A stretch of DNA of 64,000 bases from Haladaptatus halobius (GTDB taxonomy: Archaea; Halobacteriota; Halobacteria; Halobacteriales; Haladaptataceae), in NCBI RefSeq assembly GCF_020618475.1, contig NZ_CP085335.1, forward strand, positions 2,046,001-2,110,000. Reading direction: 5' to 3'. The notes beneath the pieces were generated by a model that searched no databases, was not told where the DNA came from, and was given only the letters and a program-made list of their open reading frames with translations. The number at the start of each line of letters is the position of its first letter. Within the stretch, counting starts at the first letter, position 1. Below are positions 36,078 through 45,385 of the stretch, one piece after another. The position numbers were made by a program, and so were the translations under genes.

Positions 36078-37085
36078 TCACGTCTGCGATTCGGTCGGAT
36101 GTTCGCGGGCGTACACGGTCAGGAGCGCCCGGAGGATGCCGAGCACGACGGGGCCGAAGAACAGCCCCATGATTCCGAACACGTAGACGCCGCCGAAGAT
36201 GCCGACGACGAGCAGCCCCGGATTCAGCCGCGCCTCGTGACCGCTGACGACGGGGCGGAGGTAGTTGTCCGAGAGGCTGATGACCAGCGTTCCGTAGGCG
36301 AACAGGAACGCCGCCGCGACCGGGCGGTCGGCGACGAACAGGTACACCGACGCGGGAAGCCAGACGACCGAGGCACCGATGATCGGGAGCAACGAGAGGA
36401 GGATCGTCACGACCGTCCAGAACACCACGCCCGGAACGCCCGCGATGGCGAGGCCGATGCCGGTCAGCACGCCCTGAACGAGGGCGACAAGCACGTTGCC
36501 CACGAGCACGCCCCACATCACCTGATCCATCTCGGCGTACAGTTCGTCCTGTACGCCCTCCGCGAGCGGGGTTATCCGTCGAAGCCAACTGACGAACGCC
36601 GCCCCGTCCACGAGGAGATAGTAGAGGAGAAACGCCAGCACTGTGATGCCGATGAGCGCGTCGGAGATACCCCCGAACACGCTCAGGGCGTTCTCCAACA
36701 GTCCCGACGTGACGTCGGTCGAGATGAACTCCTGCAAACTCCGACCCTCGATGGAGATGCCGGTGTACCGCTCGACGAGGGGCAGCAGTTCCAGCAGTCG
36801 AGAGTCCCCTCGGGCGATGGCTCGGAGGAGCGAGATCGCCTGCCGAATGGCGATGGCAAGCAAGCTGGCGACCGGGACGAGCACGACGAGGGTGGCCACC
36901 AACACGAGCGAGAGCGCGGAGATGCGCGAGCCGACGCGAGGGCCGAGTCGTCTCTGGAGCGGGTGGAGGACGTAGTCCAGCAGAATCGCCGCCAGCACGT
37001 ACTGGAGAAACGGTTTGACGAGCAGGGCGGCCAACAGGCCGAAGACGGCTATCAGGAACACCAAGAAGCCCCGTTCCCGGTTCAT
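36078..37085 (-). CDS. AI-2E family (PerM/YdiK-like) membrane transporter
   Basis: 335 residues with about seven to eight membrane helices and the family's central extramembrane region (LVERYTGISIEGRSLQEFIST). The hallmark late segments GVLVGNVLVALVQGVLTG and WLPASVYLF, and the re-entrant GIMGLFFGPVVLGILRAL near the C-terminus are present. Members export or take up small molecules or ions; substrate here is unknown. A TATA box 28 bases upstream supports the start. Confidence 0.9.
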   Translation of the reverse strand: MNRERGFLVFLIAVFGLLAALLVKPFLQYVLAAILLDYVLHPLQRRLGPRVGSRISALSLVLVATLVVLVPVASLLAIAIRQAISLLRAIARGDSRLLELLPLVERYTGISIEGRSLQEFISTDVTSGLLENALSVFGGISDALIGITVLAFLLYYLLVDGAAFVSWLRRITPLAEGVQDELYAEMDQVMWGVLVGNVLVALVQGVLTGIGLAIAGVPGVVFWTVVTILLSLLPIIGASVVWLPASVYLFVADRPVAAAFLFAYGTLVISLSDNYLRPVVSGHEARLNPGLLVVGIFGGVYVFGIMGLFFGPVVLGILRALLTVYAREHPTESQT

Positions 37086-37107
37086 GTGGGAGACGACGGT
37101 ACGGGCG

Positions 37108-37117
37108 CGTATAAATC
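37108..37117 (-). promoter_or_regulatory. TATA box of AI-2E transporter gene
   Basis: GATTTATACG on the minus strand is centred 28 bases upstream of the ATG at 37083-37085, so the transcript is probably leaderless. Confidence 0.55.
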
Positions 37118-37204
37118 GACGCGTCGTCGCCTAAATTCGACTGGGGAATCGAGAGGCCATCACAGCTATGGAAATCACCGTGGTCTGCGTCGATGGGTTT
37201 TACA

Positions 37205-37837
37205 ATGGCACGACAGTATCAGCAACCGCACAGCCAGCACCAACCGACGGGCGAATCGCAGGGACAGCAGGGCGGCCAGCAGCCGACGGGTCAGCAGATA
37301 GGCGGACAGCAGGGAGGCGGTCAACAACAGATGGTCCAGCAGCCGATGCAAGAATCGATGGGAGGACAGTCGATGGGGCAACAGTCCGGCCAGCAACAGA
37401 TTCTCGCGTACGACGAGATGCTCACGAACGACATGCGGACGGCGCTACACGACTTCAGTCGATTAAAGAAGTCGTGCGAGTGGGCGGCCGAGCAGGTTCA
37501 CGGGCAGATACCGGGCGAGACGGAGATTCCGCGGGCGCTCGAAGACCTCGCCGAGATAGCGGAGCTCAACGAGAAGCTCATCGTCCGCGACTCCCGTCAC
37601 GGTCCGTATCTGGCCCAGACGTTCGTCGAAGTGGCGCAGGACGATATCCAGCAGCTTCAGCAAGCCGCCCAACAGCAACCCATGCTCACGCCGGTCATCT
37701 CCGACCTGCAACGAGCCGTCAACTCGACGACCCAGATGCTCGACGCCATCGGCTGGCAGGGTGGACAGCAGGCAATGGGGCAACAGTCGGGTCAGCAGTC
37801 GCAGATGGGTCAGCAGCCCGGTCAGGGACAGTACTGA
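37205..37837 (+). CDS. Glutamine-rich protein with a coat-F-like helical core
   Basis: 210 residues from ATG at 37205. Residues 1-67 and about 183-210 are low-complexity Gln/Gly/Ser/Met repeats (QQGGQQPTGQQIGGQQGGGQ, then GQQSGQQSQMGQQPGQGQ). The core (about 68-180) is four to five helices: LAYDEMLTNDMRTALHDFSR, KKSCEWAAEQVHG, RALEDLAEIAELNEKLIVRD and QLQQAAQQQPMLTPVI. The core resembles spore-coat/rubrerythrin-like helical bundles, with moderate confidence. No acidic bias in the tails, unusual for this proteome. Function unknown. Confidence 0.72.
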   Translation: MARQYQQPHSQHQPTGESQGQQGGQQPTGQQIGGQQGGGQQQMVQQPMQESMGGQSMGQQSGQQQILAYDEMLTNDMRTALHDFSRLKKSCEWAAEQVHGQIPGETEIPRALEDLAEIAELNEKLIVRDSRHGPYLAQTFVEVAQDDIQQLQQAAQQQPMLTPVISDLQRAVNSTTQMLDAIGWQGGQQAMGQQSGQQSQMGQQPGQGQY

Positions 37838-38064
37838 ATCCCCCCGTCGAACGCGAACCGCCTTTTTTCGGTCGACGTCGCTCGGACGGCGTGCTCCGCG
37901 ATTCGAGACATACGGGCCTCGTTCCTAGAGATGGAATAGTGATGTCGCTCTGTGTTGAGACGTCGATGGTCTTTCGGAACGGATTCGCGTAGAGTAGAAT
38001 AACGCGTAATCCTCGGATAATTCGATCAATCTTTACAAATTTCCACACCTCGATCAGACCGCTA

Positions 38065-38277
38065 TTAAGGCACCTCTGCTGGTCGAGTGTGACGTTCAAC
38101 GTTGCTCGTCTCGTCTACACCTCGGAAATACTCCGGAAGAAGGTCTGTAACCTGTGGGTGTACGATTAAGCGCGCTTCCGACGGGACGATTTGGAAGAGA
38201 ATGGCGATGGTCACCTCGTAGAGTGGCGCGAGCAACGTTGAAACACTCGAATTTTGTTTAATAATGTTTTCATATTC
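38065..38277 (-). pseudogene. Possible C-terminal gene remnant
   Basis: The minus strand is open for 70 codons ending in TAA at 38065-38067, with no ATG or GTG start. The last 55 codons read like protein (LLAPLYEVTIAILFQIVPSE, then VTDLLPEYFRGVDETSNV), while the first 15 look like AT-rich non-coding DNA. The likely reading is the tail of a gene whose front was lost. I do not recognise the family. Confidence 0.35.
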
Positions 38278-38492
38278 TCATGGAATCTGTATACAGTAAT
38301 CGCTATACGCAGACGATTTGTACTGTTATTAATTCTCGTTCCAATGGCTGAGTTCAGCGATTGGGTGTACCAACGTAGATTTGGGTAACCAGCCGAATTC
38401 CGAGTTAAGAGCGGCTGAAAGTAGCGTTTGCTAGTATTTGATGGTCACTGCTTCGGTTGCAGTGAAGAATCCTGAAACGGTTGATTTGCCAG

Positions 38493-38522
38493 CAGAATTC
38501 CGGGGTGTACCGGCGAATTCTG
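38493..38522. repeat. Strong imperfect hairpin in gene-poor gap
   Basis: CAGAATTC (38493-38500) pairs with GAATTCTG (38515-38522), and CGG (38501-38503) with CCG (38510-38512), leaving a two-base bulge and a six-base loop GGTGTA. It could be a remnant of an element or a transcript end. Confidence 0.5.
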
Positions 38523-38632
38523 ATTTTGGTTCGGTCTAATAGCAATTGGAGCGTTACGCCACATTCGGTCACTGATGGGAGATCGGATTAGCAGCATCTT
38601 TCGTGCCTGTATACTGGGAATGAGTAGTGTGA

Positions 38633-38767
38633 GGCACTAGTCAGTCTGCCTCCGCGAAGGCGGTCAACCTCCTGTTCGAAACTGGTACGTTATACCCCAT
38701 CTTGTCCACTGAATTCACGGAATATAGCCGATTCGTATGCGATCGATTTCGCGTTTCGAAATGGTAG
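38633..38767 (+). other. 44-codon open stretch with protein-like text, uncertain
   Basis: The plus strand reads SASAKAVNLLFETGTLYPIL and STEFTEYSRFVCDRFRVSKW before TAG at 38765-38767, with no start codon. The amphipathic pattern looks like a protein fragment, but it is too short to judge. Confidence 0.2.
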
Positions 38768-38972
38768 TGAGACGGAAATAAGGTGACAATCAGGAGTTTA
38801 GTGGCTTTACTCTAAGTTCGTCCAACAACCCATCTCTTGTCGCGCTTTGTCAATTATCGACTCGAAACGATTAGTGAAGGCGCCGGGGCCTGACGCGGAA
38901 CTGACGCAGATATCAAGATCTAGAAAGTTACAGTTCGTCACTGAAAGCGAGAGAAAATGTCATTCTTCCGCG

Positions 38973-40448
38973 TTAGCCGCCGAACATCTCGCGCATCATC
39001 GGATGCATCTCCATCAACTGCTCTTCAGCGATCTCCTCGTAGAGCTTGTAGGTGATGGAGACCGTCAGCAGCAGCCCCGTTCCGGAGACGCCGCCGACGG
39101 TGCCGAGCATGTTCGCCATGACGGCGAGCAGGCCGACCAGCGCGCCGCCGATGACGGTGACCTGCGGGATGTACCGCTCCATCACCTTCTCGATGACGCC
39201 CGTGTTCTGGCGGAAACCGGGAATCTGCATCCCGGAGTTCTGGATCTGCTTCGCCGTCGCCTCCGGACCCATGTCCGTCGTCTCGACCCAGAAGATGGCG
39301 AAGATAGCGCCGCCGATGACCATGAACGACAGGTCGATGGCGACGCGGAGCAACACCTGCCACGGCTCGTGGGAGGCGGCGGCACCGGCGGACCACCACA
39401 TCCAGTCGCTCGTCGATTGTATGGGTGCGAAGTAATAGAACAGGCCGCCCGTGGCCTGTCCGTTGCTGTAGGTGCCGAGCCACGCAGGCAGACTGCCGAG
39501 TTGGCTGTGCAGGATGCGCCCGAGGAACTGGATGTTCGCTTGCAGGGCGCGGACGAGGATCATCGGCAGGACGCTCGCGTAGATGAGCTTCACGGGGAAG
39601 CGACCGCGAGCGCCCTTCACCCGCGCGTGGCTGAGCGGAATCTCGACGCGCACGCTCTCCGCGTATACGACGATGCCGAAGATGAGCAGCGTCGTGGCGA
39701 GCGCGACGAGGCCGGTGCTGGTGTTCGTCCCGAACAGTACCATCCGCACGCCCTCTCCGGTCAGCAGCGACGGGACGCCCTGCGCGCTCCCGATGATGAC
39801 GGAGATCCAGAACGGGACGAATCCCAGCTGATTGCCGAGTCCCGGCGGCGAGAACAGCCCGCCGATGAGCTGTTGGCTGACGCCGGCGACGATGAACAGC
39901 CCAATACCGCTGCCGACGCCCCACTTGCTCACGATCTCGTCCATGAACAGGACGAGGACGGCGCCGACGAACAATTGGGCGAAGATGAGCCACTTGACGG
40001 CCATCGCGGAGCCGAGGCTCTGCACGAGTGCGCCTTCCGGCTGGAAGAACCCGCCGACGAACACCATCGGCAGGCCCGTTAGACAGATCATCACGATGAC
40101 CAACAGCTTCTGGAGGCCCTGATAGAGCACCTGGTCGCGCGGGTCGTCGGTGTCCAGCCCCAAGAGGTCGGCACCGCCGAGCAGTTGGAGAACGATGCTC
40201 GCGGTGACGATGGGACCGATGCCGAGGTGCAAGACGGAACCCTGCTGACCGGCGAGTAGCGAGCGGAACTGACCGAAGAGGTCGGTGCTCGTGTTCACCC
40301 CATACAGCACGACGTTCGTCAAGAAGAAATACAACACGAGGACACCTGCCGTCCACCCTAGCTTGCGCTTGAAGGGGACGTGCCCCTCCGGGCGCTGGAC
40401 GGCGGGCATTCGCGTCAGGACTGGTTCAGCGGCCTCCTTCCATCCCAT
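38973..40448 (-). CDS. secY: Preprotein translocase subunit SecY
   Basis: 491 residues with ten membrane helices. It forms the protein-conducting channel with SecE and Sec-beta. Characteristic features are the plug region after helix 1 (NVVLYGVNTSTDLFGQF), IGPIVTASIVLQLLGGADL, the RVEIPLSHARVKGARGRFPV loop that contacts ribosomes, and the C-terminal EEQLMEMHPMMREMFGG. It is the last gene of the ribosomal operon, three bases after rpl15. T-rich ATTTTCTCTC follows the stop as a possible terminator. Confidence 0.96.
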   Translation of the reverse strand: MGWKEAAEPVLTRMPAVQRPEGHVPFKRKLGWTAGVLVLYFFLTNVVLYGVNTSTDLFGQFRSLLAGQQGSVLHLGIGPIVTASIVLQLLGGADLLGLDTDDPRDQVLYQGLQKLLVIVMICLTGLPMVFVGGFFQPEGALVQSLGSAMAVKWLIFAQLFVGAVLVLFMDEIVSKWGVGSGIGLFIVAGVSQQLIGGLFSPPGLGNQLGFVPFWISVIIGSAQGVPSLLTGEGVRMVLFGTNTSTGLVALATTLLIFGIVVYAESVRVEIPLSHARVKGARGRFPVKLIYASVLPMILVRALQANIQFLGRILHSQLGSLPAWLGTYSNGQATGGLFYYFAPIQSTSDWMWWSAGAAASHEPWQVLLRVAIDLSFMVIGGAIFAIFWVETTDMGPEATAKQIQNSGMQIPGFRQNTGVIEKVMERYIPQVTVIGGALVGLLAVMANMLGTVGGVSGTGLLLTVSITYKLYEEIAEEQLMEMHPMMREMFGG

Positions 40449-40451
40449 GCG

Positions 40452-40943
40452 TTAGTCCTCGGATTCTTCCTCTGGTTCGGTGGGTTTGGAGTCCTCGGCT
40501 TCGGCCCGCTCGCTCAGGACGGCGTCGCCGTCCGCTTCCTCGAGAAGTTCGACCGCGCTCGCCGAGAAGGCGTCCGCGGTGACTTCGAGGCTGTTGCGAA
40601 CCTGACCGCCGCCGAGCACTTTAACGGCGTCTGCGTCCCAACCGTCGTCGATGACGTCGCGTGCGTCGACTCGGTAGCCGCCGTCGGTTTCCTCGGCGAC
40701 GCCGTCCGCCGCGAACAGCGGGGCGTCTTCGTCGAGTTTCTGCACGGAGACGGTGAGCACCGTTTCCTGCACGTCGTCGGGTCGGGAAAAGCCGTGCTTT
40801 CCGAGCGGTTCGTAGTTGTGGAATTCGTGTTTCGCGCGGCCTGCGCGCCCGCGTCCTCCGCGGTTACCGGCACCGCGGCGGTTCTTGTGCGTCCCGCCGC
40901 CGTGCGTGCGCGAGCCACGTTGGCGTCGTTTCTTGTCCGTCAT
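40452..40943 (-). CDS. rpl15: Ribosomal protein uL15
   Basis: 163 residues from ATG at 40941-40943 (MTDKKRRQRGSRTHGGG). The basic, glycine-rich N-terminus with RGAGNRGGRGRAGRAKHEFH is typical of L15, and the C-terminal domain ends in an acidic tail, a halophilic addition. It binds 23S rRNA in the large subunit. Follows rpl30 with two bases between them. Confidence 0.95.
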   Translation of the reverse strand: MTDKKRRQRGSRTHGGGTHKNRRGAGNRGGRGRAGRAKHEFHNYEPLGKHGFSRPDDVQETVLTVSVQKLDEDAPLFAADGVAEETDGGYRVDARDVIDDGWDADAVKVLGGGQVRNSLEVTADAFSASAVELLEEADGDAVLSERAEAEDSKPTEPEEESED

Positions 40944-40945
40944 GG

Positions 40946-41410
40946 TTATCGCATCGACTTGAGGAGCTTGTTTATCTCCTCCGTCGTGTGTTTCCCGAGT
41001 TGGCCGCCCTCTTTCGTGGGGTGTTTGATGCCCTCGTGACCACCGCGCGGCGGGTGGAGTCGGAGGACGGGGGTGAGCCCCTGCTCGCGGAGCGTCGTCT
41101 CTTCGTCTAGTAGCGCCCCTGCGAGGTCGGCGATGTCGGAGTAGTCGGTGTTCTCTGCTACCCACTCGTCATCCACGGTGTCCGAGCCTTCGAGCGGTTC
41201 GGCCCGCTTCGAGAGAACCGTCTCCAGAACCTCCCGGTCGGGTTCGCCATGGGCGACGAAGTCGTTGACCTTCGTGATCATTCCGCGGTAGGTCTCCGTC
41301 TCCGGAACCAGCGCGCAGTGGTTCACCTTGTGGATGTTGAGCATCCCGAGGGTGTCACGAATGCCCTGGTGCATGTTGACCTCGCCGCGAAGCTGGACGA
41401 CTGCCTTCAT
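40946..41410 (-). CDS. rpl30: Ribosomal protein uL30
   Basis: 154 residues, the longer archaeal form of L30. It has the start [36 protein letters not shown] and the archaeal C-terminal LHPPRGGHEGIKHPTKEGGQ. Large-subunit protein. Start overlaps the rps5 stop by one base. Confidence 0.95.
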   Translation of the reverse strand: MKAVVQLRGEVNMHQGIRDTLGMLNIHKVNHCALVPETETYRGMITKVNDFVAHGEPDREVLETVLSKRAEPLEGSDTVDDEWVAENTDYSDIADLAGALLDEETTLREQGLTPVLRLHPPRGGHEGIKHPTKEGGQLGKHTTEEINKLLKSMR

Positions 41411-42054
41411 CAGTCGGCCACCTCCGGCGGTTCCTCGTCGGGGCGAGCGCGCGGCCCTCGCGCCTGCGACGCGTTCTCCAGCGCGTTGTACGTCGCCTTG
41501 GCGAGGTTGAGCGTCGTTCGCGTGTTACCGTGGCTCTTCGTCCATGCGTTCTCGACGCCCGCGAGTTCGAGGATTTTACGCACGGTGTCGGTCGCGGCGA
41601 GACCCAGTCCGGCGGGTGCCGGGATGAGTTCGACCTCGACGCTGCCCGCCTTCCCAGTCGTCCGGTGGGTGAGCGAGTGCGGTCGGTCGCTTCGGTCTTC
41701 CCACGATCCCGCGCCGCGGGGTACGTCGATGATGTTCAGCTTCGCTATCTCGATCGCCTTCTGGATGGCACCGCCGACCTGATCGTCTCGGCCTTCGGCG
41801 TAGCCGACGAAACCGTCGCGGTTACCGATGGCGCAGACGCAGCGGAACTTCACCCGCCGACCGGAGTCGGTCATGCGCTGAACCATGTTGATGTCCAGCA
41901 CTTCGTCTTCGAGGCCGGGGAGGAGCTGATCGACGAGTTCCGGCTCTTTCAGCGGAAGCCCGGAGTTCAGCGCCTCCTCCATCGTCTCGATGTCACCTTC
42001 GACGACTTTGCGGCCGAGACGGGTCTGGGGTTGCCAGCCGTTGGAATTGCTCAT
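41410..42054 (-). CDS. rps5: Ribosomal protein uS5
   Basis: 214 residues. The double-stranded RNA-binding domain is at about 50-115 ([20 protein letters not shown], then [18 protein letters not shown]), followed by the S5 C-terminal domain ([20 protein letters not shown]). It shapes the mRNA entry tunnel and decoding accuracy. One base separates it from rpl18. Confidence 0.96.
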   Translation of the reverse strand: MSNSNGWQPQTRLGRKVVEGDIETMEEALNSGLPLKEPELVDQLLPGLEDEVLDINMVQRMTDSGRRVKFRCVCAIGNRDGFVGYAEGRDDQVGGAIQKAIEIAKLNIIDVPRGAGSWEDRSDRPHSLTHRTTGKAGSVEVELIPAPAGLGLAATDTVRKILELAGVENAWTKSHGNTRTTLNLAKATYNALENASQARGPRARPDEEPPEVAD

Positions 42055-42055
42055 G

Positions 42056-42610
42056 TTATTCGTCCTCCTGGAGGTTCGAGAGCACTTCGTCGAAGTGCTC
42101 GGGTAGTTCAGTGGCGTCGAAATCCCCGCTGTACAGCGGTTCGTCGCGCTGTTCCGCGTACTCGGCGATGTGCTCGCCGCGGTTGCGCGACCAGTCCGCC
42201 ATCACGCTTTCGTTGTGGGGGATGTCGAGGCCAGCGTCTATCGCTCCTTCCTGTACTGCGAACGCCTTGCTGCCGGGTGTCGCCGTGTTGAGGCCGATGT
42301 CGAGCACCGCCTCGTCGTAGTCGGCGTCGAGTGCGCGTTTACCGAGCAGGTACCCGGTGAGGTACGCGCTAGGGAGATTGCCCGTCGGGGCTTCCCAGCC
42401 GTACTCCGCCAAGTCGCCGGAGTAGGCACTCGCAACCGTGTTATCGCCGTCGGGACCCATCGTGACCAGCTGCGCCCTGGTGTGCTGGTTGCTCTTGCGA
42501 GCGACCAGACGCGGCTTGCCTGATTTCAGCAGGCGCAACCTCTGATGGTAGTCAGTCCGGACCTCTCGGCGGCGGCGCATCGGCACCTTGTATCGTGGTC
42601 CAGTTGCCAT
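42056..42610 (-). CDS. rpl18: Ribosomal protein uL18
   Basis: 184 residues. The archaeal/eukaryotic L18 (L5e-type) opening [20 protein letters not shown] and [20 protein letters not shown] is clear, with conserved [12 protein letters not shown] and [15 protein letters not shown]. It binds 5S rRNA with uL5. Two bases follow rpl19e. Confidence 0.96.
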   Translation of the reverse strand: MATGPRYKVPMRRRREVRTDYHQRLRLLKSGKPRLVARKSNQHTRAQLVTMGPDGDNTVASAYSGDLAEYGWEAPTGNLPSAYLTGYLLGKRALDADYDEAVLDIGLNTATPGSKAFAVQEGAIDAGLDIPHNESVMADWSRNRGEHIAEYAEQRDEPLYSGDFDATELPEHFDEVLSNLQEDE

Positions 42611-42612
42611 TG

Positions 42613-43053
42613 TTAATAGTTGTTCTCGATGTAGTTCAGCAGGTATTGCACGCTACGGAACTCCCCGCCTTTTGCCTTATCATACAGATCACGGTACTGC
42701 GTCTGCGTGATTTCGCCGTCGGCGCGGAGTTCGCGCAGTTTGCGTCGCTGCGCGCGAATCTTATTCGTCCACTCCTCTTTCGAGTTCTTGCGGCCGCCCT
42801 TCTTCCCCTTGCGGGTGCCGGCACCGGTTCGGTGCCCGTAGGCGCGCTTCGATTGGCGCTCGCGGGCGCGACCGCGGGAGTTGCTCTTTGCGTCTTTCGC
42901 TCGAATCGACCCGTCGTCGACAAGTTCGCGGATGTCCTCGCGGGTGATCGCGTCCGCGATGGCACCCTGTGCGTCGGGGTCGAACCAGACGCGGCTCTTC
43001 CCGACGTCGAGCACGTCGGCGGCGAGTCGCTTCTGTGCACTCAGGTCGCTCAT
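42613..43053 (-). CDS. rpl19e: Ribosomal protein eL19
   Basis: 146 residues, an archaeal/eukaryotic-only large-subunit protein. N-terminal [20 protein letters not shown] and the long basic helix [20 protein letters not shown] are diagnostic. It overlaps rpl32e by four bases. Confidence 0.96.
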   Translation of the reverse strand: MSDLSAQKRLAADVLDVGKSRVWFDPDAQGAIADAITREDIRELVDDGSIRAKDAKSNSRGRARERQSKRAYGHRTGAGTRKGKKGGRKNSKEEWTNKIRAQRRKLRELRADGEITQTQYRDLYDKAKGGEFRSVQYLLNYIENNY

Positions 43054-43754
43054 TCTTCTACCTCCACTTCGACGTAGGTCGGGTTGAGAACGCGGATGCC
43101 CGCTTCTTCGGCGGACTCCTCGATGCGCTCGCGCTTGCGAGCGCCGACTTTCGAGGCGATGCGAACCGCTTCGGTGTCGCCGTCCACGCCGTCCAAGTCG
43201 TCGACGTTGTGGACGCGAACCTCGTCGAAGCCGCTCGGGTGCTTGCCGCGCACGGCCTTCGACGTCCGGTAGCCGGACTCGACCATGTCGCCTTTGCCCT
43301 TGATGCCGCGGCGCTGCTTACTGAGGTTGCCGCGGGGCTTCCGCCACGATTCGGGCGTCCGCTTTTTCTTGTGGTAATCCTGTCGGTTGAACTTCGGTTT
43401 CCCCTCGCGCTTGCGCTGTTGGAGAAGCCGTCCCTCCTTCTCGTCGAGTTCGGGCGTCTTCTCCGTCAGCCCGCGGGGGCGCAGTTCGGTCTCGACTTCT
43501 TCTTCCGGCTCTTCTTCCTCGGCCGGCTCTTCCTCTTCGATCTCGGCTTCCGTCTCCTCTTCGACCTCGAGACCGCCCACGTCCGCTTTGATACGGGCGG
43601 CGAGTGCGTTGCCGATTCCTTCGACTTCGGCGAGGTCGCTCTGACTGGCGGCTTTGACGTCCTCGACGGACTCGTAGCCTTGCTCTCGAAGCGACTCGGC
43701 CTTGCTGTCGCCGACACCGCTGATATCTTCGATCTGTTCGGGTTCGTCTGCCAT
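43050..43754 (-). CDS. rpl32e: Ribosomal protein eL32 with helix-hairpin-helix N-terminal extension
   Basis: 234 residues. The first 60 form a helix-hairpin-helix domain ([34 protein letters not shown]), followed by an acidic Glu-rich linker to about 100; the eL32 core starts near [20 protein letters not shown]. This extension is characteristic of haloarchaea. Large-subunit protein. Confidence 0.95.
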   Translation of the reverse strand: MADEPEQIEDISGVGDSKAESLREQGYESVEDVKAASQSDLAEVEGIGNALAARIKADVGGLEVEEETEAEIEEEEPAEEEEPEEEVETELRPRGLTEKTPELDEKEGRLLQQRKREGKPKFNRQDYHKKKRTPESWRKPRGNLSKQRRGIKGKGDMVESGYRTSKAVRGKHPSGFDEVRVHNVDDLDGVDGDTEAVRIASKVGARKRERIEESAEEAGIRVLNPTYVEVEVEE

Positions 43755-43757
43755 CTA

Positions 43758-44294
43758 TCAGGCACCTCCCATGGACGGCTTCTCCGTGATGTAGACGCCG
43801 TCCTGGAACACTCGCGTATCTTTACCTTGCACGCGAGTCAGTTGTTCGATGTCCGCGGCGGTCTGGCCCACGTCTTCGATGCTCGGGCCGCGCAGGAACA
43901 GCTCCTCGTTGTCCACCTGAACGGTGGTGTCCCCGTGGATGGTCGTCCGTCGGGGCGCTTTTTCGCCGAGGAAGTTCTCGATGACGACTTCCTCGCCCTC
44001 GGAGCGCACCTGCATCGGGAAGTGAGAGTAGAAGACTTCCATCTTGTACTCCCACTCCTCGGTCACGCCGTGTACCATGTTTCGTACGTGGCTCTCGAAC
44101 GTGCCCATCGTCGCCTTCGTTTTGGCGTCGGTGGCGTCGCTCTCGATGACAACCGTACCGTCCTCGACGCTGACGGCGATGTCCGGATACCAGAGCCGTC
44201 GCGTGACGGTTCCTTCCGGCCCATCGACAGTCAGGTCGAGGTGGTCTACGTCGGCGGTCACCTCGTCCGGAATTTCGATTTCTGTTCGTGGCAT
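43758..44294 (-). CDS. rpl6: Ribosomal protein uL6
   Basis: 178 residues, two similar domains as usual for L6: TEIEIPDEVTADVDHLDLTV and, in the second, FPMQVRSEGEEVVIENFLGE with KAPRRTTIHGDTTVQV. It binds 23S rRNA near the sarcin-ricin loop. Three bases follow to rpl32e. Confidence 0.96.
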   Translation of the reverse strand: MPRTEIEIPDEVTADVDHLDLTVDGPEGTVTRRLWYPDIAVSVEDGTVVIESDATDAKTKATMGTFESHVRNMVHGVTEEWEYKMEVFYSHFPMQVRSEGEEVVIENFLGEKAPRRTTIHGDTTVQVDNEELFLRGPSIEDVGQTAADIEQLTRVQGKDTRVFQDGVYITEKPSMGGA

Positions 44295-44298
44295 TGTT

Positions 44299-44691
44299 CT
44301 AGTAGACGTACGCGATCACTTGGCCACCGATTCCCTGTTTGCGGGCCTCGTAGTGGCTCATGACGCCGTGGCTGGTCGTGACGACGAGCGCCCCGTAGTC
44401 CCGGGCGGGGAGGAATCGCTTCTCCCACTTCTCGAAGTCGTCCTTGCCCGCCGAGTAGCGGGGCTTGACCGCGCCACACTCGTTTATCGCGCCTTTCAGT
44501 TCGATCTCGAACCGACCGGCTTTACCGTCGTCGACGAACTCGAAGCCGTCGATGTACCCGTTGTCGTAGAAGACTTCGAGCACGCTGCCGATCTCGTTCG
44601 AGGCGGGCTGTACCGTGTGGGACAGATGACCGACGCTCTCGGCGTTGTCCACGCCGGAGAGTGCGTTGCTGAGGGGGTCGTTTCCTGCCAT
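44299..44691 (-). CDS. rps8: Ribosomal protein uS8
   Basis: 130 residues from ATG at 44689-44691 ([19 protein letters not shown]). Conserved C-terminal [20 protein letters not shown] and [11 protein letters not shown] contact the 16S rRNA central domain. Two bases after rps14. Confidence 0.96.
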   Translation of the reverse strand: MAGNDPLSNALSGVDNAESVGHLSHTVQPASNEIGSVLEVFYDNGYIDGFEFVDDGKAGRFEIELKGAINECGAVKPRYSAGKDDFEKWEKRFLPARDYGALVVTTSHGVMSHYEARKQGIGGQVIAYVY

Positions 44692-44693
44692 AG

Positions 44694-44870
44694 TTATCGG
44701 TACTTCTTGAATCCCATGTCGCGTGCGATCTCGCGGAAGCACTGGCGACATAGGTTGATGTCGTACTTGCCGACCAGACCCTGCTTTCGACCGCAGCGCT
44801 GGCACGATTCGAGTTGTCCCGTGCGCTTGGCCGTCTGCTCGCCGGTCGCGTCGTTTTCACTTTCGCTCAT
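44694..44870 (-). CDS. rps14: Ribosomal protein uS14, zinc-binding form
   Basis: 58 residues from ATG at 44868-44870. Two CxxC pairs bind zinc: CQRCGRKQG and CRQCF, followed by [13 protein letters not shown] at the C-terminus. A normal S14 of the short zinc type, easily missed because of its size. It overlaps the rpl5 stop by four bases. Confidence 0.93.
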   Translation of the reverse strand: MSESENDATGEQTAKRTGQLESCQRCGRKQGLVGKYDINLCRQCFREIARDMGFKKYR

Positions 44871-45385
44871 TCGTTCACCTCGACGTCGAAGTTGGCTTCG
44901 AGGAACGCGATGGCGTCCTCGGCCGTCAGCCGGTGATTCGACGGAATCTGGCGGGTCACCCTGTCGCGTTTGGTGACGCGGTAGCCCGGTCGAACGAGGT
45001 TGACGGTCACGTCAAGCCCGTAGATTCCGACGTTCGGGTCGTACTCCTGGCCCGGGAACTCGGTGTGTTCCTCGACGCCGAAGCTGAAGTTCCCCGTCTC
45101 GTCAAACTGCGTCGCCGAGAGGTTCGCCAGCGGGAGCGCCGTCTCGAGGAATTCGTGAGCCTCCTCGTTGCGGAGGGTCACTTTCGCGCCGATAGGGTCG
45201 CCCTGACGGATGCCGAAATCCGGTAGCGTGGACTTCGCCAGCGTGCGGACGCTCTGCTGTTCGGTTACGTCCTCCAAGATGTCCTCCGCGTTGGCGAGTT
45301 CGCGGCCACCTTCGCCGACGCCCATGTGGACGACGACCTTCTCCACCTGCGGCTCGCGCATCTGGTGGAATTCTGCTTCGCTCAT
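44867..45385 (-). CDS. rpl5: Ribosomal protein uL5
   Basis: 172 residues. Signatures are [40 protein letters not shown] and [16 protein letters not shown]. It binds 5S rRNA and the tRNA T-loop region. It overlaps rps4e and rps14 by four bases each. Confidence 0.96.
   Translation of the reverse strand: MSEAEFHQMREPQVEKVVVHMGVGEGGRELANAEDILEDVTEQQSVRTLAKSTLPDFGIRQGDPIGAKVTLRNEEAHEFLETALPLANLSATQFDETGNFSFGVEEHTEFPGQEYDPNVGIYGLDVTVNLVRPGYRVTKRDRVTRQIPSNHRLTAEDAIAFLEANFDVEVNE

Larger units (their letters stand above)
37838..38972. other. AT-richer gene-poor gap of 1.1 kb between Q-rich protein gene and secY
   Basis: GC content is visibly below that of the neighbours and stops occur in every frame. 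It holds a candidate C-terminal gene remnant at 38065-38277 (minus), a 44-codon open stretch at 38633-38767 (plus), and a strong hairpin at 38493-38522. No terminal inverted repeats or transposase motif were found. I take it as decayed DNA at a rearrangement-prone edge of the ribosomal operon. Confidence 0.45.

Noticed and set aside
37838..38972. Intact insertion sequence in the AT-richer gap
   Set aside because: No transposase frame, terminal inverted repeats or target duplication could be identified.
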